Source of the DNA: Nitriliruptoraceae bacterium
GTDB taxonomy: Bacteria; Actinomycetota; Nitriliruptoria; Nitriliruptorales; Nitriliruptoraceae
Direction: 5' to 3'
Length of the DNA: 32,700 nucleotides
NCBI GenBank assembly: GCA_003563915.1
Contig: PWTE01000136.1
Span: forward strand, 1-32,700
Part shown: piece by piece, positions 15,098 through 23,009 of the stretch
Position numbering within the stretch: the stretch's first letter is position 1
Layout: every line of letters starts with the position of its first letter
Notes under the pieces: model-generated
Told to the model about the DNA's origin: nothing
The model's input: the letters and a program-made list of their open reading frames with translations, nothing else
The model's database searches: none
Program-made: the position numbers and the translations under genes

Positions 15098-15982
15098 TCA
15101 GGCCGAGGCCTCGTAGGGTCCGGGGTCGCCATGGTCCGTCCAACCCGGTGTGCGTTCAGCGAGGGTCCGTTGCACCGCGACGGAGTTGGTGACCAGCTCC
15201 CCGAACCCCTCCGGGTCCGCCAGTAGCCAGGCGTGCCCGGCGTCCTCGATGATGTCGCCGGGGGCTCCTGCGGCGTCGCAGAGGGCGAGGAAGGTGGCTT
15301 CGGGGACCACGTTGTCCTCGGAGCCCCAGAGGATCGCGACGGGGAGACCGCGCTCTGCCAGGGTCGCCAGCTCGTCCCGGAGATCGGCCTGGCGTGCCAG
15401 GTCGGCGGCTCGCCAGAGGGCTCGCGGGTTGCCCATCGCGTTGCCGACGATGTCGCGCACGACCACCGGGAGCACCTTGCGGTAGTCCCGACCGCTGAAC
15501 TCGCTGGGCAGCCGCAGGCCCCAGTCCCAGAGAGGCCGCTGGTCGAGGGTCTTGTCACCCCGTCGATCTGCCTTCCACACCGACCCGCCGACCGAGTTCA
15601 CCAGCACCAGGGCCCGCACCCGCTCGGGATGGTGCCACGCCGTCGCCGTGGCGACCGCGCCACCGAAGGAGTGACCGACGATCGCCGCCGGCTCCTCGAC
15701 CCCCAGGTGCTCGAGCAGTTCGTCCACCCAGTTGGCGAGCTTCTCGAAGGTGTACTCGCCCTGCAGCGGCGCGCTCTTGCCGAACCCCGGCAGGGCGGGA
15801 GCGATCACCCGCGACCCCGAGGCAGCGATCAGAGGGAGGGCGCGGGCGTAGGACCTGGCCGTGAGTCCCCAGCCGTGCAGGAACACGACGGGCGGGCCGT
15901 CGCCAGCGTCTCCGTAGACCACGGGACGACCGTCCAACGTGGTGCGGTGCCAACGCAGCCGCACGTCCTCCGAGCGTGGCAC
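15098..15982 (-). CDS. Alpha/beta-fold hydrolase
   Basis: A 294-residue alpha/beta hydrolase. The oxyanion HG motif is FLHGWGLTARS, the nucleophile elbow GHSFGG has Ser105, the acid is Asp223 in WGSEDNVVP, and His250 lies in DAGHAWLL, so the triad is complete. The lid region at about residues 135-195 is rich in Trp and Arg. It has no signal peptide, so it acts in the cytoplasm, probably on an ester or lactone. The substrate cannot be named. GTG 15982 has AAAGG about six bases upstream. The gene stands alone, convergent with the MiaE-like gene and 140 bases downstream of a small hypothetical gene on the same strand. Confidence 0.9.
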   Translation of the reverse strand: MPRSEDVRLRWHRTTLDGRPVVYGDAGDGPPVVFLHGWGLTARSYARALPLIAASGSRVIAPALPGFGKSAPLQGEYTFEKLANWVDELLEHLGVEEPAAIVGHSFGGAVATATAWHHPERVRALVLVNSVGGSVWKADRRGDKTLDQRPLWDWGLRLPSEFSGRDYRKVLPVVVRDIVGNAMGNPRALWRAADLARQADLRDELATLAERGLPVAILWGSEDNVVPEATFLALCDAAGAPGDIIEDAGHAWLLADPEGFGELVTNSVAVQRTLAERTPGWTDHGDPGPYEASA

Positions 15983-16122
15983 GGTGGCCTTTCACCTCGA
16001 GGCACATCCGCCCGGCGTGGTCGCCAGGTGGACCTGTGGCGTCCGGAGGCCGCTCCCGGTCGGTCTGCGGACCCCGTGAGTCTACCTCGCTCGGCAGCGT
16101 GGAGGCGGTTCGACAGCTCGGC

Positions 16123-16365
16123 TCAGGCGCTGGCCGGCACCCCGTACTTGCGCCGGAAACCGCTGTCGTCGAGGAGGTCCAGGTCCTGCTGCAGCTCGGA
16201 CTCGAACCCGTCCGCCTGGGCCTCGTCACTGAAGGATCGCGACCACACCAGCGCCCCCGTCGCGGCGATCTGTAGCTGGATGTCGATGATCAGTGCACCG
16301 TCGTAACCGGTGCGGCGACGGGTCAGGACCCGGAAGTCCCGACGTGGCGATCCTGCCTCCGACAC
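16123..16365 (-). CDS. Small conserved hypothetical protein
   Basis: An 80-residue protein I cannot assign to a function. It has strand-like segments (YDGALIIDIQLQIAATGALV, then WSRSF) and an acidic helix with many Leu and Asp (ADGFESELQQDLDLLDD), and ends FRRKYGVPASA. That composition and end look like a small soluble domain seen in other actinobacterial genomes, though I cannot name it. GTG 16365 is chosen because GGAGG stands five bases upstream. A frame reaching further upstream lacks a ribosome site and is low-complexity. It lies upstream of the hydrolase gene on the same strand and diverges from the adenosyltransferase gene across 221 bases. Confidence 0.7.
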   Translation of the reverse strand: MSEAGSPRRDFRVLTRRRTGYDGALIIDIQLQIAATGALVWSRSFSDEAQADGFESELQQDLDLLDDSGFRRKYGVPASA

Positions 16366-16586
16366 GCTGCCCTCCGTCCCCCTGTCATCGAGCCGACCGC
16401 GCAGGTCGGAGCGATCACGTGACACCGTCGTGGCCGTAGCCCGGCGATCCGGACCTACCACCGAACGAACCTCGGGACGTGACGATACCGCGCCGGCGAC
16501 CTCGGAGGCAGCGGTAGGCTCGCCCCGGCCTGGACCGATCCATCCCGGCGGCCGGCGCTGCCCGATCCGGAGGCTCGACCCGCATC

Positions 16587-17147
16587 ATGAAGGTCTACAC
16601 CAAACGTGGGGATGACGGCACGACGGGGTTGCTGTACGGCGGGAGGGTCGACAAGGACGACCTACGCACCACCGCGTACGGCACCGTCGATGAGACCGTC
16701 AGCGCGCTCGGCCTCGCTCGAGCCGACATGGCCGACGATCCGCAGCACGCCGCGCTGCACGATCTCGTGCTGCGCATCCAGCGTGAGCTGTTCGTGGTCG
16801 GCGCGCAGCTCGCGACGCTGACGGAACACTGGGACCGTTTGGAGGTCGGCGTCAGCCGGGTCGATGACGCCATGGTCGACGCGCTCGACGGGGTGATCGA
16901 CGACTGCGTCGCGCGTCATCCGTTGCCGCAGTACTTCGTGGTTCCAGGGGGAACGCGTGCGGCTGCGGCGCTGGACCTGGCGCGCACGATCTGTCGCCGT
17001 GCTGAGCGGCACGTCGTGGCGTTGCGGCGGGGGGGCGGGCTGCCCGACGATGCCCCGCTGCGGTACCTGAACCGCTGTGCGGATCTCCTGTACGTCCTCG
17101 CTCGTGAGCTCGAGGGGACCCACCTGCGGTCGCGTGAGGACGGATGA
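16587..17147 (+). CDS. pduO: PduO-type corrinoid adenosyltransferase
   Basis: A 186-residue cob(I)alamin adenosyltransferase of the PduO/MMAB type. It transfers the 5'-deoxyadenosyl group of ATP to cob(I)alamin or cob(I)yrinic acid diamide, giving coenzyme B12. The N-terminal ATP loop reads KRGDDGTTGLLYGGRVDKDD. YGTVDETVSALGLARA and the C-terminal RRAERHVVAL and YLNRCADLLYVLAR blocks are all typical. Length is normal. ATG 16587 is the natural start, although the nearest GGAGG is 13 bases upstream, which is long. The stop overlaps the next start (ATGA), coupling it to a BtuF-like gene. I looked for a B12-box-like riboswitch upstream and saw none. Confidence 0.93.
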   Translation: MKVYTKRGDDGTTGLLYGGRVDKDDLRTTAYGTVDETVSALGLARADMADDPQHAALHDLVLRIQRELFVVGAQLATLTEHWDRLEVGVSRVDDAMVDALDGVIDDCVARHPLPQYFVVPGGTRAAAALDLARTICRRAERHVVALRRGGGLPDDAPLRYLNRCADLLYVLARELEGTHLRSREDG

Positions 17148-18004
17148 CGCGGACCGTCCACGACGATCTCGGTACGCAACTCCGTGTCCCGGAGACTCCG
17201 TCACGGCTGGTCTCGCTCGTCCCCAACCTCTCCGAGGTCCTGTGGTGGTGGCACCTGGCGGACCGCATCGTGGGGGTCACCGACTACTGCGTGGCACCAC
17301 CACGGGCGTTCGACCACGCGCTGCGGGTGCGTGGGACCAAGAACCCCGACGTCGCGGCCATCGAGGCGCTCGGCCCCGACCTGGTGGTGGCGAACGAGGA
17401 GGAGAACCGACCGATCGACGTCGAGCGGCTCCGCGAGGCCGGGATCGCGGTCTACGTGACGAAGGTGCGGACGGTCGCAGATGCGGCGGACACCTTCGTC
17501 GGCCTGGGTGAGGCGGTCGGGGTCGATGCCCCGGCGAAGCAACTCTCCGCAGAGCTGCGTCGTGCGGTGGAGGGTGCGGCTCGACGTGGGCCGCGTCTGC
17601 GTGCGGTGTGCCCGATCTGGCGGGACGGAGCCGCCAAGGGTGACAGCGAGACCTGGTGGGTCCTCGGGCAGGACACCTATGCGGCCGATCTGCTCCGCGT
17701 CACCGGCTTCGACGTCGGGCCGACGCCGGAGGAGGTGCACGGGCGCGATGATCCGGACCGTGGCGAGGATCGCTACCCCCGCTACCGGCTCGCCGAGCTC
17801 GCGGGGATCGACCCGGACGCCGTGTTGCTGCCCGACGAGCCCTACCGGTTCACGCGGGAGGATGCGAAGACGTTCGCGTCGTGGCGCGCCGCCGTGCGTC
17901 ACCTCGATGGCGCAGCTCTGGTCTGGTGGGGGCCACGAACGCCGACGGCCATCGGCGACCTGGATCGGTTGCGTCGCGGGCTCATGCGTCGTCGCCGTCG
18001 CTGA
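17144..18004 (+). CDS. BtuF-like cobalamin-binding protein, no signal peptide
   Basis: A 286-residue protein of the BtuF/helical-backbone substrate-binding fold. The N-terminal lobe has RLVSLVPNLSEVLWWW, DRIVGVTDYC and ALGPDLVVANEEENRPIDVE. The C-terminal lobe has ETWWVLGQDTYAADLLR and AELAGIDPDAVLLPDEPYRF. Classical BtuF is periplasmic or a lipoprotein and feeds vitamin B12 to BtuCD. This protein begins MTRTVHDDLG and lacks any signal sequence, so it should remain in the cytoplasm. Related leaderless proteins occur in other bacteria under the name cobalamin-binding protein. It overlaps the adenosyltransferase stop by four bases. A role as intracellular corrinoid carrier or chaperone for that enzyme is a reasonable inference but is not shown. 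Confidence 0.87.
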   Translation: MTRTVHDDLGTQLRVPETPSRLVSLVPNLSEVLWWWHLADRIVGVTDYCVAPPRAFDHALRVRGTKNPDVAAIEALGPDLVVANEEENRPIDVERLREAGIAVYVTKVRTVADAADTFVGLGEAVGVDAPAKQLSAELRRAVEGAARRGPRLRAVCPIWRDGAAKGDSETWWVLGQDTYAADLLRVTGFDVGPTPEEVHGRDDPDRGEDRYPRYRLAELAGIDPDAVLLPDEPYRFTREDAKTFASWRAAVRHLDGAALVWWGPRTPTAIGDLDRLRRGLMRRRRR

Positions 18005-18028
18005 CACCGGCGGCGGTACGGGACCTCG

Positions 18029-18862
18029 TCAGTAGCTGTGATCGGCGTCCGGGAACTCGCCGTCCGCAACCTCCGACTGGAACGCCTTGACGGCATCGAG
18101 CATCTGCGATCGGAGATCCGTGTAGGCCTTGGCGAACCTCGGGGCAGGGCGTGTGCTCAGGCCCAGCAGGTCGTGGAGGACGAGGACCTGGCCGTCGCAC
18201 TGCGGACCCGCACCGATCCCGATCGTCGGGATCGACAGCGCGGCCGTGACACGCCCAGCCAGGTCAGAGGGGACCGCTTCCAGGACCACCGCGAACGCAC
18301 CGGCGGCCTCCAGCGCTCGTGCGTCGGCCAGGAGCTGTTCGGCGGAGCCCTCGTCCCGACCCTGGACCCGGTAGCCGAGCTGGTTCACCGACTGGGGGGT
18401 CAGACCGAGGTGCCCCATGAAGGGCATCCCCATCTCGACCGAGCGCTGCGCGAGTTCGACGACGTGGCCAGCACCCTCCGCCTTGACGGCGTTCGCTCCG
18501 CCTTCCTTGAGCAGGCGAACGCCTGCCCGCAGGCCGTCCTCGACCGAGATCTGGTAGGAGCCGAAAGGCAGGTCCGCGACGACCACCGCGTGGGGTGCTC
18601 CTCGCTTGACCGCCCGGCTGTGGTGGATCATCTCCTCGACCGTGACGGGCACGGTCGAGTCGTAGCCGAGCACGTTGTCGCCGACCGAGTCCCCGACGAG
18701 GATCACGGGGATCCCCGCCGCATCGAGCACCGCGGCGGTCGGGTGGTCGTAGGCGGTGAGCATGGCGAAGCGCTCGCCCTGCTCCTTCATCGCCGCGAGG
18801 TCACGGATCGAGTGCTGACGGCTCCGTGAGGTCGAGGCATCCTTGGCATCGTCGGATGACAC
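18029..18862 (-). CDS. panB: 3-methyl-2-oxobutanoate hydroxymethyltransferase
   Basis: A 277-residue PanB, the enzyme that makes ketopantoate from alpha-ketoisovalerate and 5,10-methylenetetrahydrofolate, the first committed step of pantothenate and coenzyme A synthesis. Metal and substrate residues are visible: Asp58 in VGDSVGDN, Asp97 in VVADLPFGSY and Glu129 in VKAEGA. The likely catalytic Glu is 195 in VLEAVPSD. The closing IGIGAGPQCDGQVLV with HDLLGL is diagnostic. The first about 20 residues are a hydrophilic extension. GTG 18862 has AAGG seven bases upstream. No other pan gene is adjacent. It is convergent with the BtuF-like gene, with 24 bases between. Confidence 0.96.
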   Translation of the reverse strand: MSSDDAKDASTSRSRQHSIRDLAAMKEQGERFAMLTAYDHPTAAVLDAAGIPVILVGDSVGDNVLGYDSTVPVTVEEMIHHSRAVKRGAPHAVVVADLPFGSYQISVEDGLRAGVRLLKEGGANAVKAEGAGHVVELAQRSVEMGMPFMGHLGLTPQSVNQLGYRVQGRDEGSAEQLLADARALEAAGAFAVVLEAVPSDLAGRVTAALSIPTIGIGAGPQCDGQVLVLHDLLGLSTRPAPRFAKAYTDLRSQMLDAVKAFQSEVADGEFPDADHSY

Positions 18863-18987
18863 CGTGAGACCTTCCTGCCGGCCCACGTAGGGTCCAGCGG
18901 CTGTACGGACGGTGGTCCGGCAAGTGTGCCGGCTCCGGATGCCGAGTGCACATCCGAGCGGCGCGTGTCACGACAGGAGGTGGGGAG

Positions 18988-19551
18988 GTGGGGCATCGCT
19001 CCGGGTTGTCAGACCTCGTCGCCGTGCACCGTGACGGCCGTGGTGCACGACGGACGATCGAGCGGCTGTCGCGCGCAGGCGTCGATGGTGGCGCGATCCA
19101 GCTGCTCGGCTCCGGTGAGGTGGTCACGGCAGGCAGGTACGGCGATCGTCAGGTCGACCGTGGCAGCTCACTCGCCCTGGGAGGTCGGGTCCTCCGCGGG
19201 ATCGTCTGGGGGATCCCGCCGGGTGCCCTGTTCGGGGCCCTGCTGCTCGCGATCGCCAGCGAGGGCACCCGGGAGGTCCTCGTTGCGGGCGCGGCCGGTG
19301 GGGCGGGGTTGGGCGCCGGCATCGGCATCCTGGTCGCCCTGCTGACGATCCCGACGATGGCGGGTTCGTGGGAGCGGACCTTCGCCCCGAGGGTGCCGGG
19401 CGGCATCGTGGTCGGGGTCCGGGTCAGCGACGAACGCACGCGCCGCCGGGCGCTCCCGGTACTGCGTTCCTGCCCTGCCCACAGCCTCCTCGAGGTCGTC
19501 GACCTGGATGACTACATCGTCGGTGACGAGGGCCGCCGCGACGATCCCTGA
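18988..19551 (+). CDS. Hypothetical protein with glycine-rich membrane hairpin
   Basis: A 187-residue protein I do not recognise with certainty. The N-terminal about 50 residues look like the small regulatory or stress domain found in 'general stress protein' annotations (RRTIERLSRAGVDGGAIQLL). Two hydrophobic stretches follow at about residues 71-90 and 97-123, separated by SEGTREV and rich in Gly and Ala (VAGAAGGAGLGAGIGILVAL), as in glycine-zipper hairpins. A soluble C-terminal region (GGIVVGVRVSDERTRRRAL, then a VVDLDDYIVGDE tail) ends it. GTG 18988 is chosen since AGGAGG lies seven bases upstream. An upstream ATG is less well placed. The gene diverges from panB and is convergent with nadE. 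Confidence 0.75.
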   Translation: MGHRSGLSDLVAVHRDGRGARRTIERLSRAGVDGGAIQLLGSGEVVTAGRYGDRQVDRGSSLALGGRVLRGIVWGIPPGALFGALLLAIASEGTREVLVAGAAGGAGLGAGIGILVALLTIPTMAGSWERTFAPRVPGGIVVGVRVSDERTRRRALPVLRSCPAHSLLEVVDLDDYIVGDEGRRDDP

Positions 19552-19557
19552 TGGCGA

Positions 19558-19580
19558 CAGCTCCGCTGGCGCGGAGGCTG
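19558..19580. terminator. Hairpin between convergent genes
   Basis: CAGCTCCGC, TGGC loop, GCGGAGGCTG forms a nine-pair stem with one bulged G in the 60-base gap between the hypothetical gene and nadE. It could end transcription from both sides. No T-run is present. Confidence 0.45.
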
Positions 19581-19611
19581 CGCAGCGGCCGATCACGCAC
19601 CGCGCTGGGCG

Positions 19612-21351
19612 TCAGCCTCGCCACCCGTTCGTGATCGGCACCCGACGGTCGCGACCGAAGGCACGCTCGGTGATCTTGGGACCGGGGGCCGCCTGGCGAC
19701 GCTTGTACTCGGCGCGGTCGATGAGTTGGAGCATGCGGCGGACCTCGTCACGGTCGTGGCCGCGCGCGACGATCGCCTCGATGCCCAGGTCGAGTTCCAC
19801 GTAGGCCTGGACGATGTCGTCCAGCACCTCGTAGCTCGGCAGGGAGTCCTGATCGACCTGCCCGGGACGCAGCTCGGCCGACGGAGGCTTGTCGATCGTC
19901 GAGGTGGGGATCACCTCGCCGTCCCGGTTGCGCCACCTCGCGAGGTCGTAGACCAGCAGCTTCGGGACGTCCTTGAGTGGTGCGAAACCACCGGCCATGT
20001 CGCCGTAGAGCGTGGCGTAGCCGACCGCGTACTCGGACTTGTTCCCCGTGGTGAGCACGATCGGTCCGTGCTCGTTGGACAGCGCCATGAGGTACAGCCC
20101 GCGGAGACGTGACTGCAGGTTCTCGTAGGCGACGCCCGGCGCCCGACCGTCGTGGTGGTCACGTTCGAAGCCGGTCGCGACCTGATCCTGGAGGACCTCG
20201 CCGGCAGCGGCCAGAGGCCCTCCGATCGGCAGGTGCAGGTGAGGACAGCCGAGCTTGGCCGCCAGGGAGTCAGCGTCGGCGACCGAGTGCTTCGAGGAGT
20301 AGGGGGACGGCATCGCGACCGTCGTGACGTGGTCCGCACCGAGCGCATCGACCGCGATCGTCGCGACGACGGCGCTGTCGATGCCACCCGACAACCCGAT
20401 GACGGCATCCTCGAAGCCGTTGCGGTGGCAGTAGTCGCGGGTCGCGCGCACGAGTGCGGTCCAGACCTCTCCGACGGGGTCGAGAAGCTCGAGCGAGGCG
20501 CGGTCCGGGCACGGTGGTCGGTCGCGACCGGCTCCGCCGATGATCGCCGGCACCCCGGGTGGGTCGTAGGGCTCCACCTCGAGGTCGTGCACGATCAGGT
20601 CGTCCGCGAACTGCGCGCCGCGGGCCACGATGGTCCCGTCGGGACCGGCCAGCATCGAGTCGCCGTCGAAGACGACCTCGTCCTGCCCGCCGACGACGTT
20701 GCAGTAGGCGAGCCACACCCCTCCCTGCGTTGCGTGGTGGCGGACCCAGCGTTCGCGGTCGGCACGCTTGCCGCGGTGGTACGGGGAGGCGTTGAGGTTC
20801 GCGATCACGCGCGCTCCGGCGGTGACGCTGGCCTGGACCGGGCCCTGCTCGGACCAGAGGTCCTCACACACGGTCACCCCGACCGGCACCCCGGCGATCG
20901 ACACGACGCAGGGTTCGTTCCGCGGGGTGAAGTAGCGAGCCTCGTCGAAGACCCCGTAGTTCGGCAGCCGCAGCTTGTCGTAGGTCGCGACGATCTGGCC
21001 GTCGGCGATGACGGCGGCGGAGTTGGTCAGGTTGCGGGTCGCCAGCGCGACGTCCCAGTGATCGCGATCGGTGGTGTCGCCCTCGCCGGCGCCGACGTAG
21101 CCGACGATCGCGGCGGTGCCGGAGGGTCCTTCGGCGGCCAGGCGATCGACCGCACGCAGGTTCGCGTCGACGAACTCGCGTTTCAGGAGCAGGTCCTCAG
21201 GGGGGTAGCCGGTGACGGTCAGTTCGGTGAACACGACCACGTCTGCGCCGAGGTCGGCGGCCTGACGCCAGGCATCCAGGACCAGCGTGACGTTGCCGTC
21301 GACGTCACCGACGCGGGCCGGGACCTGGGCGAGAACGAGCCGGAACTCCAC
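19612..21351 (-). CDS. nadE: Glutamine-dependent NAD+ synthetase
   Basis: A 579-residue two-domain NAD synthetase that converts nicotinate adenine dinucleotide to NAD+ using ATP and ammonia released from glutamine. The N-terminal nitrilase-type glutaminase domain has its triad at Glu43 (VVVFTELTVTGYPPEDLL), Lys126 (YDKLRLPNYGVFDE) and Cys162 (VTVCEDLWSE). The C-terminal synthetase domain begins near residue 290 and carries the ATP-pyrophosphatase loop GLSGGIDSA at 319-327. GNKSEYAVGYATLYGD and PLKDVPK follow. GTG 21351 is used because GGAGG lies nine bases upstream. It diverges from amt across a 164-base region with a GlnR-like array. A shared control of glutamine-using and ammonium-importing genes is possible. 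Confidence 0.96.
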   Translation of the reverse strand: MEFRLVLAQVPARVGDVDGNVTLVLDAWRQAADLGADVVVFTELTVTGYPPEDLLLKREFVDANLRAVDRLAAEGPSGTAAIVGYVGAGEGDTTDRDHWDVALATRNLTNSAAVIADGQIVATYDKLRLPNYGVFDEARYFTPRNEPCVVSIAGVPVGVTVCEDLWSEQGPVQASVTAGARVIANLNASPYHRGKRADRERWVRHHATQGGVWLAYCNVVGGQDEVVFDGDSMLAGPDGTIVARGAQFADDLIVHDLEVEPYDPPGVPAIIGGAGRDRPPCPDRASLELLDPVGEVWTALVRATRDYCHRNGFEDAVIGLSGGIDSAVVATIAVDALGADHVTTVAMPSPYSSKHSVADADSLAAKLGCPHLHLPIGGPLAAAGEVLQDQVATGFERDHHDGRAPGVAYENLQSRLRGLYLMALSNEHGPIVLTTGNKSEYAVGYATLYGDMAGGFAPLKDVPKLLVYDLARWRNRDGEVIPTSTIDKPPSAELRPGQVDQDSLPSYEVLDDIVQAYVELDLGIEAIVARGHDRDEVRRMLQLIDRAEYKRRQAAPGPKITERAFGRDRRVPITNGWRG

Positions 21352-21372
21352 CGTCGTGCGCCTCCGAGAGAC

Positions 21373-21410
21373 GAAACATGGCCGAAACGTCGGATCAACA
21401 GCGGGGAAAC
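21373..21410 (+). promoter_or_regulatory. GlnR-like operator array upstream of amt
   Basis: Four five-base elements at exactly 11-base steps: GAAAC at 21373, GAAAC at 21384, TCAAC at 21395 and GAAAC at 21406, each followed by six bases. Actinobacterial GlnR boxes consist of a- and b-sites of the form NNNAC-six-GAAAC-six, often two pairs in a row at amtB, and this matches that layout. The array sits in the nadE-amt gap, 106 bases before the amt start. A TAGCGT hexamer at 21421 could be a -10 box. Binding by GlnR is inferred. Confidence 0.6.
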
Positions 21411-21515
21411 CGCCCGTCCGTAGCGTCCCCGACCGTACCGGCCAGGTCCGGCCAGGCGCGCCGTGCGTCGACCGGGACCGGGCCACAACCTCAAGCCGAC
21501 CTTGGAGGCATCGTC

Positions 21516-22844
21516 GTGAAGCGACTGCTCAAGTTGGGGGTGGTGACGTCCGCGCTGATGGTCGTGGCCGCCGGTCCCGCGTACGCCCAGGACTCCATCT
21601 CGATCGATGATCTGGCCCAGGCCACCATCGTGCTGTACCTGATGGTCGCCACCGTGCTGGTGTTCATCATGCACGCCGGCTTCGCCATGCTCGAAGCGGG
21701 CATGACCCGCACGAAGAACGCGGCCAACATCATCGGGAAGAACCTGATGACGATCTCGGTCGGCATCCTCGTGTACTACGCGATCGGGTGGGGGCTGATG
21801 TACGGGGAACAGGTCGCGAGCCTGTTCGGAACCGACAACTTCTTCCTGCTCGGGGACACCTACGATCCCGACGGGACCCTGGAGATCGACTTCGCCTTCC
21901 AGGCGATGTTCGCGGCGACCGCCGCGACGATCGTCTCGGGTGCGGTCGCCGAGCGGATGAAGTTCGGTGCCTACGTCGCCGTCGCCGCGGTCATGACCGG
22001 CCTGATCTACCCGATCGTCGGCGCCTGGACCTGGGGTGGTGGCTGGATCGACCAGCTCGGCTTCGCGGACTTCGCCGGCTCCACCATCGTCCACATGACC
22101 GGCGGCGTAGCCGCTCTGGTCGGGGCCGCGTTCCTCGGTCCCCGGATCGGCAAGTTCGACCCGAAGACCGGCAAGGCCCGCGCGATCCCCGGTCACTCGA
22201 TGCCGATGGCGGCGCTCGGAACCCTGCTGCTGTTCTTCGGCTGGTTCGGGTTCAACGGCGGCTCGGTGCTGGAACTCGACGGCGTCCTCATCGGTCAGGT
22301 CATCGTCACCACCGCGTTGGCCGGCGCTGCCGGTGGCACGATGGCCGGCATCTACACCCGCCTTCGCAACGGCAAGTGGGACGTCGCCATGATGGCGAAC
22401 GGGATCCTGGCCGGGCTGGTCGGTATCACGGCTGGCGCGGACATGGTCAACAACTTCATGGCCCTGCTGGTCGGGCTGATCGCCGGGATCGTCGTCGCGC
22501 TGTCGGTGTCGCTGCTGGACGCGATCAAGATCGACGACCCGGTGGGTGCGATCAGCGTGCACGGCACCTGCGGGATCCTCGGCACCCTGTGGGTCGGTCT
22601 CGCTGCGACCGACGGCGGCCTGTTCTTCGGCGGTGGCGGCGAACTGCTGATCGCGCAGGTGATCGGGATCCTCGGGGTCGCTGCATGGGTCGCCGTGAGC
22701 TCCGCGATCCTGTTCGGGATCCTCAAGGGTGTCGGCCAGCTGCGGGTGTCCGAGGAGGAGGAGTTCGAGGGTCTCGACGTCCACGAGCACGGTGTAGCCG
22801 GCTACCCGGAGCTCCCCTCGGGTAGCAGCTACAGCCAGAGCTAG
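21516..22844 (+). CDS. amt: Ammonium transporter (Amt family)
   Basis: A 442-residue ammonium channel. A cleavable signal peptide is likely at residues 1-24 (ending PAYA before QDS), followed by 11 transmembrane segments. The pore histidine pair is visible as His193 (IVHMTGGVAAL) and His349 (SVHGTCGILG). The signature LLFFGWFGFNGGS and the early HAGFAMLEAGMTRTKN are typical. The family conducts ammonium or ammonia and is gated by PII (GlnK). No glnK follows here, unlike the usual amtB-glnK-glnD order in Actinomycetota. GTG 21516 has GGAGG seven bases upstream. The acidic C-terminal tail (EEEEFEGLD) is the region that contacts PII in the family. The upstream GlnR-like array suggests induction under nitrogen limitation. 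Confidence 0.96.
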   Translation: MKRLLKLGVVTSALMVVAAGPAYAQDSISIDDLAQATIVLYLMVATVLVFIMHAGFAMLEAGMTRTKNAANIIGKNLMTISVGILVYYAIGWGLMYGEQVASLFGTDNFFLLGDTYDPDGTLEIDFAFQAMFAATAATIVSGAVAERMKFGAYVAVAAVMTGLIYPIVGAWTWGGGWIDQLGFADFAGSTIVHMTGGVAALVGAAFLGPRIGKFDPKTGKARAIPGHSMPMAALGTLLLFFGWFGFNGGSVLELDGVLIGQVIVTTALAGAAGGTMAGIYTRLRNGKWDVAMMANGILAGLVGITAGADMVNNFMALLVGLIAGIVVALSVSLLDAIKIDDPVGAISVHGTCGILGTLWVGLAATDGGLFFGGGGELLIAQVIGILGVAAWVAVSSAILFGILKGVGQLRVSEEEEFEGLDVHEHGVAGYPELPSGSSYSQS

Positions 22845-22886
22845 GGCAGCAGGGTCGGCTCACCCGTGGTACGGCGGCCGACCGGG

Positions 22887-22933
22887 GACGACGGGGGACC
22901 GGCGCCGGGGGCGGCGCCGGTCCCACCGTCGTC
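22887..22933. terminator. Strong perfect stem-loop between amt and glnA2
   Basis: GGGACCGGCGCC at 22895-22906 pairs with GGCGCCGGTCCC at 22913-22924 over a six-base loop. After one bulged A, GACGACGG at 22887 pairs with CCGTCGTC at 22926-22933, so the stem totals 20 bp. It lies 43 bases after the amt stop and 77 before glnA2. It is most likely a terminator or RNA-stabilising structure separating the two transcripts, though no T-run follows. Confidence 0.6.
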
Positions 22934-23009
22934 GCGACCGCGCGCACCGCACGCCTCACTACGATGGCCGTCAGCGGCCGCGCAGGCGGCGCGACCCGAG
23001 GAGCGCCAC

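Noticed and set aside
16366-16586. B12 riboswitch upstream of the adenosyltransferase
   Set aside because: No B12-box-like sequence or suitable stem architecture was seen, and the leader seems too short for the full fold.
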